Source: Alteromonas abrolhosensis
Lineage (GTDB): Bacteria; Pseudomonadota; Gammaproteobacteria; Enterobacterales; Alteromonadaceae
Assembly: GCF_001953635.1 (NCBI RefSeq)
Contig: NZ_MEJH01000002.1
Location: 248,001 to 312,000, forward strand
DNA length: 64,000 nucleotides
Direction of reading: 5' to 3'
Notes under the pieces: model-generated
Databases searched by the model: none
Seen by the model: the letters and a program-made list of their open reading frames with translations, nothing else
What the model was told of the DNA's origin: nothing
Program-made: the position numbers and the translations under genes
Shown here: positions 16,818 to 25,832 of the stretch, in pieces
Layout: each line of letters starts with the position of its first letter
Numbering within the stretch: position 1 is the first letter of the stretch

Positions 16818-17633
16818 ATGAAAAAGTTAGCCCAATATGTGTTAGCCGCAACCCTCGGAGTGACTGCTACCTATGCCAGCGCAGATGCCATTTCTGATGC
16901 CGCAATGAGCGATATTCGCTCTGCTAGCGCAAAAGTACGCGATGAGTACCGTAACCCTCAACAAACACTGCGCTTCTTTGGCCTTACTCCAGACATGACC
17001 GTGGTAGAAGTTTCACCTGGTGGTGGTTGGTATGCCGATATCCTTTATTCTGTGGTAAAAGACAATGGTAAATACGTTGCCGCCCATTTCTACGTCGATC
17101 ATGAAACCAGCGGCTACTATAAGAAATCAGTAGAAGGCTTTAAAGAAAACATGAAGCCTGGCATGAAGTACGAAGGTGCCGAGCTTACTGCATTCGACCC
17201 AATTAAAGCATTAGATATTAGCGAAGCAGGTAGCGCGGACATGGTGCTAACCTTTCGCAATGTTCACAATTGGTACATGCGTCACGGTGACGAGGGTATC
17301 GACAATGCATTTGGCGCATTTTTCAAAGCGCTTAAGCCAGGTGGCGTACTGGGCGTAGTTGAACATGAACTACCGGAAAGCGCAGATGATGAAGCTATGA
17401 AGAAAAGCGGCTATATGAAGCGCTCTTACGTAGTAGCTGCCGCTGAAAAAGCAGGCTTTGTGCTCGAAGCAAGCAGCGATGTTAACGCAAACCCACTGGA
17501 TACAGCAGACCACCCGAAAGGTGTGTGGACGCTACCTCCACGTTTGGCGCTAGATGATCAAGATCGTGAAAAATACATGGCGATTGGCGAGAGCAATCGC
17601 ATGACGCTAAAATTCACCAAACCAAAATCATAA
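16818..17633 (+). CDS. Exported class I SAM-dependent methyltransferase
   Basis: The 271-residue protein begins with a clear Sec signal peptide (MKKLAQYVLAATLGVTATYASADA), so it should act outside the cytoplasm. The mature part has a methyltransferase fold: TVVEVSPGGGWYADIL is the SAM-binding glycine loop, YVAAHFYVDH and DMVLTFRNVHNWYM follow, and LKPGGVLGVVEHEL is motif IV. This is the predicted methyltransferase group COG4798 (from memory); its substrate is unknown. A signal peptide is odd for a SAM enzyme because SAM is cytoplasmic. Shine-Dalgarno aaggaa precedes the ATG. purD follows after 27 bp on the same strand, so they may be co-transcribed. Confidence 0.85.
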   Translation: MKKLAQYVLAATLGVTATYASADAISDAAMSDIRSASAKVRDEYRNPQQTLRFFGLTPDMTVVEVSPGGGWYADILYSVVKDNGKYVAAHFYVDHETSGYYKKSVEGFKENMKPGMKYEGAELTAFDPIKALDISEAGSADMVLTFRNVHNWYMRHGDEGIDNAFGAFFKALKPGGVLGVVEHELPESADDEAMKKSGYMKRSYVVAAAEKAGFVLEASSDVNANPLDTADHPKGVWTLPPRLALDDQDREKYMAIGESNRMTLKFTKPKS

Positions 17634-17660
17634 AATTAAACACTCAAAACGGAACAATTA

Positions 17661-18953
17661 ATGAACGTACTTGTAATTGGCGGCGGTGGCCGCGAACACG
17701 CGTTAGCGTTTAAAGCAGCGCAGTCTTCTGATGTTTCAACAGTATTTGTAGCGCCTGGTAATGCCGGTACGGCTACAGAGCCTAAGCTTGAGAACGTGGC
17801 TATTGATGTTAACGATATTGCTGGCTTGGTTTCTTTTGCACAAGGCAATGATGTTGAGCTTACTATCGTAGGCCCAGAAGCGCCGCTAGTTGCAGGTGTT
17901 GTAGATGCGTTCACTAACGCAGGTTTAATGATTTTTGGTCCCACTCAAGCTGCTGCGCAGCTAGAGGGTTCAAAGGCATTTACCAAAGACTTCTTGGCTC
18001 GTCACAATATTCCTACTGCTGAGTATCAAAATTTCACAGAAATTGACCCAGCCATTGCCTATGTGCGCGAGAAAGGTGCGCCAATTGTAGTAAAAGCTGA
18101 CGGCTTGGCTGCCGGTAAAGGCGTTATTGTTGCGATGACCCTTGAAGAAGCTGAAGACGCTATTCGCGACATGCTGGCAGGCAATGCGTTTGGCGAAGCG
18201 GGTAGCCGCGTGGTTATTGAAGAGTTCTTAGACGGTGAAGAAGCATCGTTTATTGTTATGGTAGACGGTAAGAACGTACTACCTTTTGCCACCAGCCAAG
18301 ACCACAAGCGTGCTGCTGACGGTGACAAAGGGCCAAACACAGGCGGTATGGGTGCTTATTCACCAGCTCCGGTGGTAACGCCAGATATTCACGACCGTAT
18401 TATGCAAGAAGTGATTATGCCAACGGTTAATGGCATGGCTGCTGAAGGTAACGACTACGTAGGCTTTTTATATGCTGGCCTTATGATTATGGCTGATGGC
18501 ACTCCAAAGGTAATCGAGTACAACTGCCGCTTTGGCGACCCGGAAACCCAGCCGATCATGCTGCGCTTAAAGTCTGATTTGGTTCCACTTTGCCAAGCTG
18601 CATGCAAAGGCGAACTTGCTGGTAAAACGATTGAGTTTGATGAGCGCGCGTCGGTAGGTGTTGTGCTTGCCGCTGGCGGCTATCCAGGCAGCTATGATAA
18701 GGGTGACGTGATTACCGGTTTCGAAGACGCCGCTAAATTAGACGGAAAGGTTTTCCACGCAGGTACCGCCCTTCAAGACGGTGATGTGGTTACCGCAGGT
18801 GGCCGTGTGCTCTGTGCTACTGCTTTGGGTAACAATGTTACCGAAGCTCAGCAAAAAGCGTATGAATTGCTTAAGACCATTCGGTTTAAAGATGTGTACT
18901 ATCGTACTGATATTGCACACCGTGCAATTGCGCGCGAAGCTGAAGCGAAGTAA
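17661..18953 (+). CDS. purD: Phosphoribosylamine--glycine ligase (GAR synthetase)
   Basis: PurD joins glycine to phosphoribosylamine in the second step of purine synthesis. The 430-residue ATP-grasp protein has MNVLVIGGGGREHALA at the start, VVKADGLAAGKGVIVA in the ATP-binding loop, the GEEASFIVMVDG block, ATSQDHKRAADGDKGPNTGGMGAYSPAP, and EYNCRFGDPETQP, all diagnostic. Length matches the family. It follows the exported methyltransferase gene by 27 bp and ends 17 bases before a strong terminator. Confidence 0.98.
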   Translation: MNVLVIGGGGREHALAFKAAQSSDVSTVFVAPGNAGTATEPKLENVAIDVNDIAGLVSFAQGNDVELTIVGPEAPLVAGVVDAFTNAGLMIFGPTQAAAQLEGSKAFTKDFLARHNIPTAEYQNFTEIDPAIAYVREKGAPIVVKADGLAAGKGVIVAMTLEEAEDAIRDMLAGNAFGEAGSRVVIEEFLDGEEASFIVMVDGKNVLPFATSQDHKRAADGDKGPNTGGMGAYSPAPVVTPDIHDRIMQEVIMPTVNGMAAEGNDYVGFLYAGLMIMADGTPKVIEYNCRFGDPETQPIMLRLKSDLVPLCQAACKGELAGKTIEFDERASVGVVLAAGGYPGSYDKGDVITGFEDAAKLDGKVFHAGTALQDGDVVTAGGRVLCATALGNNVTEAQQKAYELLKTIRFKDVYYRTDIAHRAIAREAEAK

Positions 18954-18970
18954 TCGAAACATAAAGTATA

Positions 18971-18999
18971 AAAAACGCGGCATGATGCCGCGTTTTTTT
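18971..18999 (+). terminator. Intrinsic terminator of purD
   Basis: A perfect 12-bp stem (18971-18982 with 18986-18997) has a 3-base loop. The A-run on the left and T-run on the right allow it to work in both directions, and the leftward CBM9-like gene ends just beyond it. Confidence 0.92.
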
Positions 19000-19047
19000 A
19001 ATACTCGTTAATTTTCTAAAAAAATAGTGGCGAATATAACGCCATCA

Positions 19048-19809
19048 CTATTTAGTTAAAGTCACTTTCCCAAACACAGACGCATCTTTGTACCCCAGGT
19101 TTTTATCACCACTTATTGGCGTAATCTCATGGGAACCTAAGAAATGCTCTCTGTCTCCGCCATCAGCATCACAGTAGGCCAACATAAAGCCCAGTGTCAT
19201 GCCTTCTTTTAAGGCTACTGGCGAATTATCGTTTCCATGCTGATAACTGTCATCATATACACGCACCGCCGCTTCCCAATAAACCTTGTAAGGCGCTTGA
19301 GTATCACGTTGCCACTTATTTTCAACATGGTCGTTGTATAACTGCGGTACCGCCTCTCCCGCCTTATTGGGGCCGATATCAACAACCTGATTGTCTAGCG
19401 CCAGGTGATAGGCAAACGCGTTGTAGTTATTGAGATGATCGCCACCAGAAGCATCAGCATCAATAAAAATCTCTAAACAATCATCATCCCAGTAACGCTC
19501 AAGCGGGTTAGCGTAGGTGTCGGAAAGGTGATCGTCTTGTATTTCTGCCAGCAGGTATAACGCATCCTTGTTCCAGCGGAGCTTATATCTACCAGAAAAA
19601 TCGCTGGGCTCAGGTGCTGTGCCCCACATAAGAGACGTCATTTCCTGCCAGTCGCCCTCTTCCCATGCTGCGTCGTTGGCTACGCCATCGATTACGGGGG
19701 GCGTTGAAATAAAGCGTACGCTATCAGACTTCGCTAATGCCGCGGGAATAGATGACGTCATAAACAGTGCTAAAGTCAGTGAAGTAACTAGGGGTTGTTT
19801 ACTTTTCAA
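19048..19809 (-). CDS. Exported carbohydrate-binding family 9-like protein
   Basis: The 253-residue protein has a signal peptide (SLTLALFMTSSIPAALAKS). The mature part reads as a CBM9-like beta-sandwich: FISTPPVIDGVANDAAWEEGDW, GRYKLRWNKDALYLLAEIQDDHL, YWDDDCLEIFIDADASGGDHLNNYNAFAYHLALDN, and KEGMTLGFMLAYCDADGG. Such domains bind sugars or occur alone in periplasmic or surface proteins. No glycosidase is fused or adjacent. The only plausible start is TTG 19809. It is convergent with purD and divergent from the ion-channel gene. Confidence 0.8.
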   Translation of the reverse strand: MKSKQPLVTSLTLALFMTSSIPAALAKSDSVRFISTPPVIDGVANDAAWEEGDWQEMTSLMWGTAPEPSDFSGRYKLRWNKDALYLLAEIQDDHLSDTYANPLERYWDDDCLEIFIDADASGGDHLNNYNAFAYHLALDNQVVDIGPNKAGEAVPQLYNDHVENKWQRDTQAPYKVYWEAAVRVYDDSYQHGNDNSPVALKEGMTLGFMLAYCDADGGDREHFLGSHEITPISGDKNLGYKDASVFGKVTLTK

Positions 19810-19970
19810 TTGAATACGCTCTTTGTTAGGTTACTTGCGATTTAAATTACCACGTTTCGCGCCCAGCTGCGCTTGAAATAGTACGATGCAACGCACCTTA
19901 GTTAGAAGCATTACCAATTTGGTGCAGTAATTGGTATAAAAAGGTCATTCGTTCTCTTACCATTTTGGCT

Positions 19971-20900
19971 ATGTCATTTAGAAACGCGTGCTATCACATC
20001 CTGACTCCCGCTAGCGAAGCCCACGAATACAAAAAGCTTAGCAAGCTGTTTGATATATTCCTGATCGCGTTAATTATTGTAAATGTCGTTGCCATGATGC
20101 TGGAAACGGTACCGGGTATCCCTGCTATTTGGCGATACGAACTTCATATTATCGAAGTGGCTTCTGTACTTATTTTTACCGCAGAGTACTTCCTTCGCGT
20201 ATACAGTAGCGCATCAGCCCCTAACCGCCCTACCCGTGCCCAAACATCAACATGGCAAAAGCGCTGGGCCTACATTAAAAGCCCCATGGCTTTAATCGAC
20301 TTAATGGCTATTTTGCCTTTTTACTTAAGCGTATTTGTAGCGTTTGATTTGCGCATATTGCGAGTTTTTCGGGTAATGCGAATCTTAAAAATTGGCCGTT
20401 ACTCACGCTCAATACAAACCCTTGCCACGGTTTTACGCAATGAAGCTCATAGTCTTGTTGCTGCGTTAAGCGTGCTGATTCTGTTTACCGTTATTGCGGC
20501 TACCTGCATTTACTATATCGAACACGCCGCACAACCCAACGTCTTCAGTAGTATTCCCGCTTCGCTATGGTGGGCCCTGGTTACGCTAACGACAGTAGGT
20601 TATGGCGACGCCGTTCCCGTTACTGCGCTAGGTAAAGTATTTGGTGGACTTATTACCATTATGGGCATTTGTTTCTACGCCCTACCAGCGGGTATTTTGT
20701 CATCGAGCTATACCGCACAAATGCAACTAAAACGCGATCGATTTAAAGATACAGTGCGTAGCGTTTTGGACGATGGGAAGCTAAGTGAGCATGATGTGCA
20801 CCACTTAGAGCACGTGCGAGCGCTACTAGATTTAGACGAGGAAGAAGCAAAGTTAATTGTGCGTCTATTACAGCACCATCACAAAGGGCTAGACGATTGA
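19971..20900 (+). CDS. Voltage-gated potassium-type ion channel
   Basis: The protein (309 residues from ATG 19971; an in-frame TTG lies two codons upstream) has six membrane segments. S1 is about 28-47, S2 about 62-76 and S3 about 107-124. S4 (about 126-147) carries regularly spaced basic residues in LRILRVFRVMRILKIGRYSR. The pore loop holds the potassium selectivity filter TTVGYGD (about 207-213), between S5 and S6. The cytoplasmic tail is about 55 residues, acidic and helical. It belongs to the Kv/ion_trans family and probably forms a tetramer in the inner membrane. It is a single gene. Confidence 0.9.
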   Translation: MSFRNACYHILTPASEAHEYKKLSKLFDIFLIALIIVNVVAMMLETVPGIPAIWRYELHIIEVASVLIFTAEYFLRVYSSASAPNRPTRAQTSTWQKRWAYIKSPMALIDLMAILPFYLSVFVAFDLRILRVFRVMRILKIGRYSRSIQTLATVLRNEAHSLVAALSVLILFTVIAATCIYYIEHAAQPNVFSSIPASLWWALVTLTTVGYGDAVPVTALGKVFGGLITIMGICFYALPAGILSSSYTAQMQLKRDRFKDTVRSVLDDGKLSEHDVHHLEHVRALLDLDEEEAKLIVRLLQHHHKGLDD

Positions 20901-21022
20901 TTTGGCGTAGGTTCAAATACAAATTCTTATTATGAACTGAGCACTGAACTCGCGTACGTCCCCTTGATTCTTAGCGCGCATCAGCTTATAACTAGTACCC
21001 GTCATTTCCAAAAAGAATTCCT

Positions 21023-21928
21023 ATGTCTGTCAAACATCCTATTATTGCTATAACAGGTTCTTCTGGCGCGGGTACTACTACCACGACCAATGCTATTCGC
21101 CATATTTTCAGGAACTTAAGTGTTAATGCTGCAGTGGTGGGAGGCGATAGTTTTCACCGTTTTACCCGCCCTGAAATGGAAGTAGAAATTCGCAAAGCCC
21201 AAGAACAAGGCAGACATATCAGCTACTTTGGCCCTAAAGCCAACGACTTCGAACTCTTGGAATCCCTGTTTAGGGAATACGGCAGCTCAGGTACAGGCCA
21301 GTTCAGGCAATATCTTCACACCTTTGATGAAGCCGTACCGTTTAACCAAATGCCCGGCACCTTTACACCTTGGCAAGATTTACCCCAAAACACCGATTTA
21401 CTGTTCTATGAGGGCCTGCACGGCGGCGTCAAAACGGAAGAAAATGACGTTGCTAAGCACGTAGATTTATTGGTCGGCATGGTGCCGATTGTAAACTTAG
21501 AATGGATCCAAAAAATTGTTCGCGATACCACTGACCGAGGGCACTCTCGTGAAGCGGTAATGAGCAGTATCGTGCGAGGCCTAGACGACTACTTCCACTA
21601 CATCACGCCGCAATTTTCACGCACTCACGTTAACTTTCAGCGCGTGCCCACCGTTGATACCTCGAACCCATTCAGCGCCCGGGAAATTCCGACCCAAGAT
21701 GAGAGTTTCGTGGTAGTGCGCTTTAGGCGCGAAATGAAGACTGTCGATTACCCCTATCTACTTCAAATGATCGACGGCGCGTTTATGTCTCGCATCAACA
21801 CCTTGGTTGTACCCGGCGGAAAGATGGGCTTAGCCATGGAACTCATTTTGACTCCTCTCCTTGAAGACATATTGAATAAAAAGCGCAGAGCTGGTCATCA
21901 AATGGACTGGCTAAGTAGCGACGAGTAA
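21023..21928 (+). CDS. prkB: PrkB, phosphoribulokinase-family protein
   Basis: The 301-residue protein opens with IIAITGSSGAGTTTTTNA, a P-loop. It continues with VVGGDSFHRFTRPEME, the DLLFYEGLHGG block and VPIVNLEWIQKIVRDT, the phosphoribulokinase/uridine kinase family as in E. coli PrkB. Classical phosphoribulokinase makes ribulose bisphosphate for RuBisCO. No RuBisCO gene is present here and the substrate of PrkB in heterotrophs is unsettled. In E. coli prkB sits beside yheU-yheT-yheS; here those genes are about 37 kb away. Stand-alone gene. Confidence 0.9.
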   Translation: MSVKHPIIAITGSSGAGTTTTTNAIRHIFRNLSVNAAVVGGDSFHRFTRPEMEVEIRKAQEQGRHISYFGPKANDFELLESLFREYGSSGTGQFRQYLHTFDEAVPFNQMPGTFTPWQDLPQNTDLLFYEGLHGGVKTEENDVAKHVDLLVGMVPIVNLEWIQKIVRDTTDRGHSREAVMSSIVRGLDDYFHYITPQFSRTHVNFQRVPTVDTSNPFSAREIPTQDESFVVVRFRREMKTVDYPYLLQMIDGAFMSRINTLVVPGGKMGLAMELILTPLLEDILNKKRRAGHQMDWLSSDE

Positions 21929-22056
21929 ACCCAATATACACCGCTTCTATAGGCATATATTTAAAACAGTAAGTCGTAATGGCTCATGCCCTGCGTCAAT
22001 CTAGGTTCTATTCGGAATCATTCTTGATTTAGTTTTTGACACAGCAGGCCCCTATT

Positions 22057-23193
22057 ATGACCACAATTAAAAGCCAACAGATTTGGGTAGACCAGCAAAA
22101 CCTTGCCAACACTAACGTTGTTACCCGCGATATAAGCATCAGCGACTTACAGCAAGACGAAGTATTGCTTGAAACGGACAGCTTTGGCTTTTCTGCTAAC
22201 AACATCACGTATGCCGCGCTGGGCTTTAAAATGGGCTATTGGGGCTTTTTCCCAGCAAAAAGTGATAAAGACGTTGATGAAGCACATGGCTTCGGTATTG
22301 TGCCCGTTTGGGGCTTCGCTACCGTTAAGGCGTCTTGTCATAGGGATATCAAGGTAGGTGAAAAGGTGTTCGGCTACCTGCCTATGGCTAGCCATTGGGT
22401 GATAAAAGCTGGAAAAGTTGCCCCTCACGGTTTTTCAGACATCCACGAAAAACGGAAGAGCATTAGCCCTGTTTACGATCAATATCTTCGCTGTGCCGCC
22501 GACCCCGGCTACGACAAAAACCGCGAAGCATGGCAACTTAATTTTAGACCCCTTTATATGACTTCGTTTGTGCTCGATGACTATGTGGCAGAGAAAGCAA
22601 ACAATGAAACCTTACTGTTGTCGAGCGCTTCGAGTAAAACCGCGTTGGGTACGGCGCAACTGCTTAAAGACCAAAAAGCGTCACGAGACGCAAGCTATAA
22701 GGTGGTTGGGTTAACCTCGAAACAGAATGTGGATATGGTAAAAGCCTCTGGCTGCTACGACGAAGTGTATAGTTATGACGAACTTTCAGCCCTAAGTAGC
22801 GAAGGTAATAGCAGCGATGCGCGCTACTGGCTGCTTGATTTCGCCGCCAACGGGACACTGATTAATAACCTTATCAAGCAACTTGGCGATAGCTTAGGCG
22901 ACGTTACACTCATTGGTGCGACAGACTGGAAAGCCCAAGAGAAACCCAATCCAAAACTGCTCAATGCAGAGATCTTTTTCGCACCAGCGCGCGTGAAACT
23001 GCGACAGCAAGAATGGGGGCACGAGGCATTCTTAGCAAAATACGCCAGTGCATGGAAACGCTTCGCAGAGAAAGTGAGCGATCAGTTCTACGAGCAGTCG
23101 CACAGCGGGACTGATGCTATAACACAGTTATATTTAGAAACCCTTAACGGGTCGGCGCCCACGAAAGCGCTTAACGTCGTCACCTTTGATTAG
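22057..23193 (+). CDS. DUF2855 family protein
   Basis: The start is ATG 22057 (TTIKSQQIWVDQQNLANTNV); a TTG seven codons upstream is open but less likely. The protein of about 378 residues has the outline of a medium-chain dehydrogenase fold that lacks typical zinc ligands. Features include QDEVLLETDSFGFSANNITYAALGF, VPVWGFATVKAS, GEKVFGYLPMASHWVIK, SSASSKTALGTAQLL (cofactor-binding-like) and DATYWLL-type strand DARYWLLDFAANG. This matches DUF2855. NAD(P)-binding is inferred and the reaction is unknown. It stands alone between prkB and ompR. Confidence 0.8.
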   Translation: MTTIKSQQIWVDQQNLANTNVVTRDISISDLQQDEVLLETDSFGFSANNITYAALGFKMGYWGFFPAKSDKDVDEAHGFGIVPVWGFATVKASCHRDIKVGEKVFGYLPMASHWVIKAGKVAPHGFSDIHEKRKSISPVYDQYLRCAADPGYDKNREAWQLNFRPLYMTSFVLDDYVAEKANNETLLLSSASSKTALGTAQLLKDQKASRDASYKVVGLTSKQNVDMVKASGCYDEVYSYDELSALSSEGNSSDARYWLLDFAANGTLINNLIKQLGDSLGDVTLIGATDWKAQEKPNPKLLNAEIFFAPARVKLRQQEWGHEAFLAKYASAWKRFAEKVSDQFYEQSHSGTDAITQLYLETLNGSAPTKALNVVTFD

Positions 23194-23512
23194 TGCCTCT
23201 TTAGGGATACGACTTTAGCTGATGGAGGGTTGTAACAGCGCCTACGTTATAAAGCTTCTTACCAATACGCAGTTCACTATAAGCTCAGTGGGGAGAAAAG
23301 CGTAATGGCTTCCTCCTCGTTGGAGTCTGCTGGGCTTTTACTGGGCTTTTACTGGGCCTTTGCTGGCTCTTTCTGGAACTTTCTTTACATGCAAGTTCGA
23401 CAGACCTAGACACTATTTGTAACAAACATCCCCTGCCTTTTACGATTTTCTCGCTTTTGTATTTCACATCTTGTGGTTATAGTGAAACAAAAGTAAAACG
23501 AAAGGTATGAGT
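23194..23512. other. Region upstream of ompR with 11-bp imperfect repeats
   Basis: No gene is supported. At 23331-23374 an 11-base unit (tgggcttttac) occurs twice exactly, then tgggcctttgc and a further decayed copy. A minus-strand frame across it (23285-23467) encodes a short basic peptide with no recognisable feature. The right part presumably holds the ompR promoter. Confidence 0.6.
23331..23374. repeat. Decaying 11-bp tandem repeat
   Basis: Units at 23331-23341 and 23342-23352 are identical (tgggcttttac). The unit at 23353-23363 differs at two positions and the next unit is poorly conserved. It lies about 140 bp before the ompR start. Confidence 0.7.
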
Positions 23513-24235
23513 ATGGGTCAGGAAACCTCTAAAATTCTCGTTGTTGATGATGACATGCGTCTGCGCAGCCTATTAGAGCGCTATTTACTCGAACAGGGCT
23601 ATCAAGTACGCAGTGCGGCTAACGCAGAACAAATGGACAGACTGCTAGAGCGCGAGAATTTTCACCTTATGGTTTTGGACCTTATGCTACCTGGTGAAGA
23701 CGGCTTGTCTATTTGCCGCCGATTGCGCCAGCAAGAAAACGACATGCCCATTATTATGCTTACTGCAAAAGGCGATGAAGTTGACCGTATTATCGGCCTT
23801 GAAATGGGTGCAGACGATTATTTGCCTAAGCCATTTAACCCACGCGAGCTACTAGCGCGTGCTAAAGCGGTATTGCGCAGACGCAGCAGCGAAGCGCCGG
23901 GCGCGCCGTCTAAAGATGTGCAAATTGTGGAATTTGGCAATTACAAGCTGAACCTCGCCACCCGTGAGATGACAGCTGGCGATACACCTTTAACACTGAC
24001 AAGCGGCGAGTTTGCAGTATTAAAATCTCTGGTTACTCACCCCCGCGAGCCATTGTCGCGAGACAAACTGATGAACCTAGCGCGTGGTCGCGACTACAGT
24101 GCACTAGAGCGCAGTATTGACGTTCAGGTTTCGCGCTTACGAAGAATGCTTGAAGAAGACCCTGCCAACCCTCGCTATATTCAAACAGTATGGGGATTGG
24201 GGTACGTATTCGTGCCTGATGGCGAACAAGTTTAG
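23513..24235 (+). CDS. ompR: Two-component response regulator OmpR
   Basis: ATG 23513 is chosen because aaagg (23501-23505) lies 7 bases upstream and the product (MGQETSKILVVDDDMRLRSLL) lines up with E. coli OmpR; ATG 23507 is too close to the site. The receiver domain has the acidic pocket VVDDD, the phosphoacceptor Asp56 in MVLDLMLPGEDG and Lys in YLPKPFNPREL. The C-terminal winged helix (about 135-238) ends RYIQTVWGLGYVFVPDG. Length is 240. It is paired with EnvZ downstream and should control osmotic or envelope genes, as in enterics; the target genes here are unknown. Confidence 0.95.
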   Translation: MGQETSKILVVDDDMRLRSLLERYLLEQGYQVRSAANAEQMDRLLERENFHLMVLDLMLPGEDGLSICRRLRQQENDMPIIMLTAKGDEVDRIIGLEMGADDYLPKPFNPRELLARAKAVLRRRSSEAPGAPSKDVQIVEFGNYKLNLATREMTAGDTPLTLTSGEFAVLKSLVTHPREPLSRDKLMNLARGRDYSALERSIDVQVSRLRRMLEEDPANPRYIQTVWGLGYVFVPDGEQV

Positions 24236-24300
24236 CACCTATGGCTGATACGGCGGGCTCTTCCCGTCTTTGCCAGTGCGCAAATGAAGTATGTTTACTC

Positions 24301-24381
24301 ATGACTCCTAATTATGCGTTTACCTACTGCCATTCCAAACACTGGCTTATGATTCAAAGCGACGGCATGTTATGCGTTTAA
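24301..24381 (+). CDS. Possible 26-codon leader ORF overlapping the envZ start
   Basis: Between ompR and envZ (136 bp apart), a 26-codon ORF starts at ATG 24301 and stops with the TAA at 24379-24381, inside the first codons of envZ (ATG 24372). The envZ start has no good Shine-Dalgarno, so coupling through this ORF is conceivable. The ORF itself also lacks a clear ribosome site and its peptide has no known features. It may be chance. Confidence 0.25.
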   Translation: MTPNYAFTYCHSKHWLMIQSDGMLCV

Positions 24382-25706
24382 TTCCCAAAAGTGCATTTGG
24401 CCAAACCGTCATGCTTATTGGCGTGTTGTTGCTTATTAATCAGATTGTGTCCTACATCTCTGTTACCTATTACTTTATTCAGCCCAGTTACCAACAAATT
24501 AACAGCTTATTGGCCACCCAAGTTAAATCTGTGCTCGCCAACGACTTGCTGGTGACTAACCAAGAGACCCGAGACCGCTATTTTCAAAAAACACAGGTGC
24601 AGGTCTTTGACGAAAGCGTTGCCAAACAGAATGGATTAGAAAGCGCCGTATACTATAGCTATATTTCTTCTCAGGTTAGCGAGCAACTCAGGCAACTTGC
24701 TGATGTACGTATTAGCACTACCACGCAGGCCAGTGATGAAAATGCACCTTACATTGTGTGGATATCCCTGAACCGCTACCCAGACACGTGGATCTCTATT
24801 CCTATTTCAGGACTTAACGAAGCGAATATATCCCCTCTCACTATGTACTTGATGGTAATTGGTATATTAAGTGTGGCCGGCGGCTGGTTGTTTGTAAGAC
24901 GCATGACTCGCCCGTTGTCAGCCCTGCAAAAAGCAGCAATAGCGGTGGGTAAAGGCGAGCACCCGGCGCCGCTTCGCGAACAAGGCAGCACCGAAATGAT
25001 TCAGGTTACTCGGGCGTTTAACCGCATGAATCAAGGTATAAAGCAGCTTGAGAATGACCGAAATATCATGACAGCAGGTATTTCTCACGACTTGCGCACA
25101 CCGCTTACCCGTATTCGCCTTGCCTCAGAAATGCTGCCAGAAGATCAAGACTGGATTAAAGATGGCATTGTAAATGACATAGAAGACATGAACGCCATCA
25201 TCGACCAGTTCATTGACTATGCGCGCTACGACACCGAAGAAGTCACTCAAGAAACCGATTTAAACGCGATTATTGCAGAACTGGTACAAGCCAGACATTT
25301 AGACGATAAGCACCACATTGAACTTAAACTTAACGCCATTCCTCCGTTGTCGCTACGACGAATTGCAATGAAACGCGTGATCGATAATCTCATCGAAAAC
25401 GCCTTCAAATACGGCTCGGACGATATTGCGATTAGCAGCTTTTACAATCGCCACGAAAAGCGCGTGTATTGCAAGGTACGTGACTTCGGCCCGGGTATAC
25501 CGGAAGCGGAACTCGACAGTGTATTTATGCCGTTTGCACAGGGGGATAAGGCGCGTAACTCGTCAGGCTCAGGCTTAGGTCTTGCCATAATAAGGCGTAT
25601 TGTTGAAGCTCACGACGGCGAGGTGACATTAAGAAATCATCCTCAACAAGGCTTAGTCGCAGAGTTTTATCTACCTTATCTGCCCCACCTACACCAAAAA
25701 GATTAA
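24372..25706 (+). CDS. envZ: Sensor histidine kinase EnvZ
   Basis: The 444-residue inner-membrane kinase has TM1 at about 11-35 ([20 protein letters not shown]). A periplasmic sensor region of about 115 residues follows, then TM2 at about 155-176. The HAMP linker follows ([21 protein letters not shown]). The dimerisation box is [16 protein letters not shown] with phospho-His239. The ATPase domain has N box [11 protein letters not shown]1 DFGPGIP and G2 GSGLGLAI. These match EnvZ, which phosphorylates and dephosphorylates OmpR in response to osmolarity. In E. coli ompR and envZ overlap; here they are 136 bp apart, so their coupling differs. Confidence 0.95.
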   Translation: MRLIPKSAFGQTVMLIGVLLLINQIVSYISVTYYFIQPSYQQINSLLATQVKSVLANDLLVTNQETRDRYFQKTQVQVFDESVAKQNGLESAVYYSYISSQVSEQLRQLADVRISTTTQASDENAPYIVWISLNRYPDTWISIPISGLNEANISPLTMYLMVIGILSVAGGWLFVRRMTRPLSALQKAAIAVGKGEHPAPLREQGSTEMIQVTRAFNRMNQGIKQLENDRNIMTAGISHDLRTPLTRIRLASEMLPEDQDWIKDGIVNDIEDMNAIIDQFIDYARYDTEEVTQETDLNAIIAELVQARHLDDKHHIELKLNAIPPLSLRRIAMKRVIDNLIENAFKYGSDDIAISSFYNRHEKRVYCKVRDFGPGIPEAELDSVFMPFAQGDKARNSSGSGLGLAIIRRIVEAHDGEVTLRNHPQQGLVAEFYLPYLPHLHQKD

Positions 25707-25832
25707 ATACAGCTTACTCAGGTGATTTGAATTGGGGACTTGTGCGTATTCCGTTCCGCCTGCCCCAACAACATCTGACTTTTCCTAATATCAAAGTAGT
25801 CGCTTACAAACTCTGCGCGTAATTCAATAACC

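Noticed and set aside
23285..23467. Basic 60-codon minus-strand frame before ompR
   Set aside because: It spans a decaying tandem repeat, has no good start and no recognisable motif; better explained as chance.
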